Shown in pieces: positions 58,736-64,000 of a stretch of DNA of 64,000 nt. The stretch spans positions 247,115 to 311,114 of the forward strand of contig NMRA01000135.1 in the NCBI GenBank assembly GCA_002633005.1, given 5' to 3'. The notes beneath the pieces were generated by a model. That model was given only the letters and a program-made list of their open reading frames with translations, had not been told where the DNA came from and made no database searches. The stretch is from Phoronis australis (Eukaryota; Phoronida; Phoronidae). The stretch's first letter is position 1. The number at the start of each line of letters is the position of its first letter. The position numbers were made by a program, and so were the translations under genes.

Positions 58736-60136
58736 TTTCTTACGTTTTACTTAATTACCCAAATAGTGAGTTCATTCCGGTAGAGACCAGACTCCAAAGC
58801 TTATATTAACACCCGTTACAGAAAGACCGAGAGGTCACTAAAGATACATTCTTTATTCCACTGAGAATCCACCTAAGTGTATTAGATGCTTTTTGCCAAT
58901 TTGCCAGCAAAGAAATTGATATTTCGGTGAATATTGACCTCTGGCGATGAAATGTGGACAATCAATCACATAACTTGTCACTAGAATCTCGGGTACCCAT
59001 ATTCAACAAGGGATTTTGAAATAGACCCTTGGACAGAGTACCAGGGACCCTGGAACCGAACCCTTTCAAAATGTACTCTCTCAATGCATAACCCTAACAA
59101 AGTAAATATTCTCCAGGTGTCTATTGGAGGGTGGTAGGCCGCACTCAAATTTGTTGGCATTCAAAGTTAATAAGGCCTTCTGTTAATCACCGGTATTGTT
59201 ACACGAGTCCAAGGGCCAGAATTAATGAGCCTTAAGCCCGCTTACATTTTATTCGAAAATAGACTATGAACACCTTTAAAGCGCCAAAGAAACGGCGATC
59301 TGTCAAAGAAGCTAAAATTTGATTCAGACCACTTAAAAGTGATGGTAAAGTGTTCCTTACTTCGATGAGAAGTGATTTTTGGTCTGGCAATCGTTATTCA
59401 ACGAGACGACGCTCGCCAAATAAAATGACAAGCGAACTTGCAGAGCTTGATCTGAACCAATAACGAACAGTCAGTTCGGTGTTCCAAGTACAGATATCAC
59501 CTATTTTGACAAATGAACACTTCGAGACTCAGTTTCATAACGGTAGGTGGTCTAAATCAAACATTGTTTATAGCCACTTTAAGCAATTAGAAATTTGAAA
59601 AAAAAGCCATCAATGTGCCATTTTAATTTTAAAATATAATATCTTATCACTTTAGGTAACATATGCAACAGTCAACAAGTGAATACAAAGACATTGGAAC
59701 ATACAAGATGAGAGCAGAACATGACCAGCTGTTAAAACAGCGTACGTTTTTGGGATCACATAAGTTGTAAAAACCTAATTTCCAATCAAAAGATATTACA
59801 TTAGGAAACAGTGCACAATATTTTTTAGTTGTCAAAACGACATTACCATGAAAAGTAAATATTTTCTATGCCACAATAGAAATACATTCGAAAATCATCT
59901 TTCATCAAGTTTTAAGTGGTTTGGAAGCCTACTTAGTCAATGGAAAAGCCTTTCCAGCAACTGTCCTTATACTTTATACTACAGACAATGGGAATCTGAA
60001 TATTTATTAGGGGGGACGGGGACGGACGGGGGGGACTTAAGAAGACAGGTCATTTCTTAAAATGTGAACAAATTGAGAGCAGAAAACAGTTCCACAATAA
60101 GGGGGCATTGCTGTGATAGGCGATCCACGTGATTAC

Positions 60137-60272
60137 CTGGGGCACATTCTGTAGGCGCAAGACACTCACGAGTAAAACCTATGATGATAACGCAAAGCAT
60201 GATGACATCTTGTAAAGACTTTTGCGTGATCTCGATTTTCTCGAAAGACACTTGCTCTTCGAATGCAGCCAT
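60137..60272 (-). CDS. Probable first coding exon of an unrecognised gene
   Basis: Starts MAAFEEQVSFEKIEITQKSL, continues into a short hydrophobic segment (DVIMLCVIIIGF) and ends at donor GTAATC after TECAP. The codon pattern and strong donor suggest a real exon. I could not find the next exon in the sequence down to the GPCR, and I recognise no family. Confidence 0.45.
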
Positions 60273-62072
60273 ACATGTGTCTACAGAATGGACCCTTGTA
60301 GCACCACCTGGTGATTGAATTTGGAGTTCCTTACTGCTTTATCCTGTTTCTCACTATACCAACAAAATTACTAGCATACAACCAACGATCTTCATCTATG
60401 AAATTTACATGAATTTGCATAAACTGCAATTTAAATCCAAAACTTGATACTAAACAAGAATAACCAGACCAATCCCACATAGGTGGTTTTGCAACAAACT
60501 ACAGTCCATTAGGATAACAGAGCATCATTGGTTCTGATATGTGGGAGTTCCTAGTGCCAAACGGGGGGGTTAGGCGGTACTCATGAGCGTGTGTGAGGCA
60601 ATGCAAAATATGCCTCAATGGACAACCCACGTCATTATAACCTTAATTTCATGCTTTTTCAAAAAAGTTCATAGATTTGCCTGACGTTGATAGGGGTGAA
60701 CCTTTTTAAAGTAGTGAATACAGGTTTCGAAATGAGTAGGGGTACAGACCAGAACCAACTATGCATTTTTGAGCTGAACTTCAAATGGAATAACTTGTGT
60801 AAAGCATGCAAAACAGATTACACAACAGCACAACTGATCTCACTGACATTTCATCAACTATCATTCAACTTATACATACAATGTCACATTACTTTCCCTC
60901 AATATGCAGTCCAAAAATGACAGCTAACACTGATGATCTGAAATTCAGATCTAATTAAAAGCAGTACCTTCAACAAAACATTACCTCACAACATAACCTA
61001 GAGCAGGAGGAAGACTGTGGAGTCCCCACCAACCATAGATGGCGCCACCACTCAGGCTGACTTTCATAGCTCATAGGGTGAAAGTTGTAAAATTGTTGTC
61101 CTTGTCACTTTTATAGCTGTTGTAGATTTATTAGATAAGCCTACTTTCCAACCAGTCACAAGTAATTCAACCCAAGGCAATTGTTCACCCATTTAACACA
61201 CAATGTATTGGTCAAGTGAAATGGCATTTTGTCAAATTCATCAACAGGAATAGAAACCAAGAAAATTTTAGTCTGTTGTTGCTTAGTTTGTAGTTTGCAG
61301 ATGACAGTAAAGTGTCTATAATTTGAAGCAAAGTTAACAGTCTTTGAAAACAGAAAAATGACAATTTGGCAATTATTGTTGTGCGAAATAAATGAAGAAT
61401 TATTTTAAAGGCGTAGCATCATATGTAGGTTGGTAGTGGTGCTAGCTAACTCACCCCAATGCTAGAGTGCCCCACAGTCTCCAACACAGACTGCACATTA
61501 TCATTTAACAAAACAAGCTCAACAGCATCTCAACACTTTGAAATATGTACAATAATACCAAGTCCACTTAAATGCTCCAGTTTATTCTTACCAACACCTG
61601 AAAGTGTTAAGCAAGACAATGTACAAATTGCAAAAGCAAAACAAGACTTTTTACACTCAGTATTTAACCATGACTCCATTCTCATATGGAGATATGCCCA
61701 ACAACACCTAGTATAGTGCTTGTCAAAAATAATCAGACAAAATGACCCACAATTCCCAGCATGACAGCTGAACACATGTGAAATATCCCATCATGTCACA
61801 GCCAATAGCAAGCAGAATTCACCATCAAAGTGGCTAGAACATGACTGTTACCATGGTGACTGGGAAATGATATTTGTCTGATAACTTTTGGCATGCAACC
61901 TATAGGTCACCAGTACACAAAAGAGGCATCTTTCTACCAGATACACATAAAAATTACTATTCATGTTACAGTACTCAAACTGGTCAAACACAGTCACAAA
62001 ATATGTATTTTCAGTCTTCTAATACACACATTCAATGAAGTGCACAAAACCTTGCTCCTGAAGACACAGCTT
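60273..62072. other. No gene supported
   Basis: Open frames at 60687-60920 and 61459-61716 have unremarkable composition and no splice context. It should contain the 3' UTR of the gene ending at 62073. Confidence 0.5.
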
Positions 62073-62253
62073 TTACTTTTGTTTAGAAGCTGTGGAAACA
62101 GACCGGCTGGGGGTGGACGCAGGCTGAGGGGGAGTAGTAGGGGCCATTGCAGCTGTGGTGGCGACAGATTCGGGTTCAATCCAGGGCTTGGGGGTAGGTG
62201 CAAATCCAAAGTGAAGAAACTTGCGAGCCAGGTCAGGTCCTTCCCAGAATCCT
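62073..62253 (-). CDS. Terminal coding exon of an unrecognised gene
   Basis: Good acceptor (ctgttttattttcag), then 59 codons and TAA. The first part, GFWEGPDLARKFLHFGF, looks like a conserved domain end; the rest is a Pro/Thr/Ser-rich tail (APTPKPW..., TTPPQPASTPSRS). The remaining exons should lie above 62.3 kb or beyond the window. Family not recognised. Confidence 0.6.
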
Positions 62254-63367
62254 CTGAAAATAAAACAGAGAATTGACCAAGGTTTTAAAGTAGCAAAACA
62301 AATGGGAGCAACCGTTACAGCTACACACTTTCTTGCAGCTGCTTAGCACTTGGCCTTATCACTGCACTCCAAGTCACTTGTGAGAAAAGCTATTGTGTAC
62401 ACATCCTTCGCTAGTAATGCATGGTGATATCTCATTAAGCCTTGCGTGATTTGGGCCTGTTTGCAAGTTTCTCCCGTCTACAGAACACAGCTCAGCTAAC
62501 AGGAAAGATGAGACTCATCAATGTGGTGAACAATGCAAGCCAACTTACTGGATGCAGAACAAAGAAATAACTCCATTGTAGAATTGAATTTTTGACTTTT
62601 CATCTACCTGTCACTTACTGGGTCACATGACCATGTCTTTTAAGTAAAATATAACAAGAAAGGTACACTGATGCAAAACTATGGGCTCAACAACATGACT
62701 ACATTTTATCTAATATAAAATTTTCAAGATGACATCTCAAAAACACTGCTAGTTTTTTAACTTTTGTTTGAGCAGTTTTTTTTACTTTTTTATGAAAAGT
62801 CCCATTTTTCGATCGCCCCTCATACATACGTGGTACATTTTAAAAACAATTCATATTATCTAAAAATTTCATATGAACCCGATCAGCCATTTCTGATACA
62901 TGATAATCCGAAGTTGGCCAAATTTGGAATTTTAGCAGGGTCCAACACAATTTTACATCATTCCTCTTTACTGATATCATTTGGTTTGAGTGTTTTCAGG
63001 AGCACATAGACAGACTACAGGCACACTTCAGAAGAAGATGGCTAAACCTGTACATTTGAACTCATATAAGAGTATTAACCCTCTGAGGTGGAGACATTTC
63101 TGATGACTTGCGGCATCTTAATTTTTCCATAAAAATGATGCTTAGATCCATTACCTCTGTGATAGTGTAGTTTGGATATGTGATGCACACTCCAGAAATA
63201 CCTGTGCAATGGAATATACCTTAGTTGTTAATAAAATGTTTTGGTTCAAACTTAAGTGAAAAGTACTTCTTTTTCTCCAGCCAAGATGCAAACTGCCATC
63301 AGAAATCAACAAAAAAGGCATTCTGAATAAACTATGAACAGAAATTGTGTGAAGACTTTATAAATCA

Positions 63368-63415
<48 letters not shown>

Positions 63416-64000
63416 TATTACTATAATCATTATTATTATTACTATTATTTTTATCATTATCACTACAATTGATGTTCTACATCTATCATTAAATAGCTGG
63501 CAGGGAGCTCCCAGGAAGAACAGTGGTGTAACAGGTTACACTACAAAAGATATTATTTGTAACCAAATAAAACTATCACAAGTTACACATTGTGTTAAGA
63601 ATGCTAACATATCCGTGGATGCAATAACTTGTGCATGGTTTCAGTGACACATTTCAAAGACAAAACTGGAGACAGTGAGCATGCAGTGTGACTCAAAATC
63701 ACTACGTAAGACCCAAAATCTGACTATATTCTTGGTAACGAATCTTTTCAAGTCGGGAAATACAGTGAACGTGTCACCAAGATAACAGAATGTGGATTTT
63801 ATATAATTCTGTGAACATAAGGAAATGAAATCTTGTACCAAATAGTGATAAATTAACAGGACGTATATCAGCTACAAATACAAAGGTCAGCAAATAAACG
63901 TTACTTTCTTGATGGTGGTAGTCCGTCAGTGATGACCCTAAAGCCGCTTTTACACGAGTGACAGTTGTCACAGTGTCAGTTGCCATGGCGCAACTTGCTC
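62254..64000. other. No exon identified; probably intron of the gene ending at 62073
   Basis: Contains the (ATT)n repeat and AT-rich sequence. I could not identify the preceding exon. Confidence 0.45.
63369..63465 (+). repeat. (ATT)n microsatellite
   Basis: Long ATT run with interspersed ACT and ATC units. Confidence 0.97.

Larger units (their letters stand above)
56976..60136. other. No gene supported
   Basis: Holds the 72-bp tandem duplication, a single N in a G-run at 58032 and a possible LINE tail. Short open frames lack splice or domain support. Confidence 0.55.

Noticed and set aside
63774-63986. ATG frame MATDTVTTVTRVKAALGSS at the window end
   Set aside because: Begins well but no donor in frame fits; sequence such as GACAACTGTCACTCGTGTAA looks like a repeat end.
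1-64000. CRISPR arrays, operons or bacterial defence systems
   Set aside because: The DNA is clearly intron-bearing animal sequence; the tandem arrays have no spacer structure.

Overview
The window is animal nuclear DNA. Genes are split by GT-AG introns, non-coding sequence dominates, and many small inverted-repeat transposons, decayed LINE and Ty3/gypsy fragments and microsatellites are interspersed. The protein families (a class A GPCR, a glucose-transporter-like MFS protein of the MFSD4 type, a membrane-anchored S9 peptidase) fit a marine invertebrate metazoan, possibly a lower deuterostome. The sequence alone does not fix the species. Runs of N, plus single Ns that separate near-identical direct copies, point to a draft assembly of a heterozygous genome.

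Layout. 0-13.5 kb: no host gene that I can support; dispersed repeats, a LINE 3' tail, and a decayed Ty3/gypsy integrase at 12.3-12.7 kb. 13.6-31.7 kb (minus): a 15-exon gene for a 721-residue type II membrane serine peptidase of family S9. All exon phases agree and the spliced length is an exact multiple of three. Its introns hold several small transposons. 34.1-38.7 kb (plus): a 3-exon gene for a 248-residue coiled-coil protein that I do not recognise; its middle exon lies in a ~0.9 kb segment present twice around an N. 39.4-42.4 kb (minus): a broken non-LTR retrotransposon with 105-bp direct repeats at both ends, next to a second LINE fragment. 44.5-52.9 kb (minus): a complete 4-exon, 483-residue MFSD4/NaGLT1-type transporter gene whose introns carry a foldback element, a 778-bp inverted-repeat element, a 109-nt near-perfect hairpin and a frameshifted pseudogene-like stretch. 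55.4-56.3 kb (plus): an intronless class A GPCR with a TATA box, followed by an array of ~45-bp repeats each carrying a poly(A)-signal-like AATAAA. 60-62.3 kb (minus): one probable first exon and one clear terminal exon of unrecognised genes.

The genes are independent transcription units, not an operon or a pathway cluster. The three membrane proteins (an ectopeptidase, a transporter and a receptor) are neighbours, but nothing in the sequence links them functionally. The most interesting items are the uncharacterised coiled-coil gene with the duplicated exon, the membrane-tethered S9 peptidase, the terminal-repeat LINE and the GPCR with unusual core motifs.
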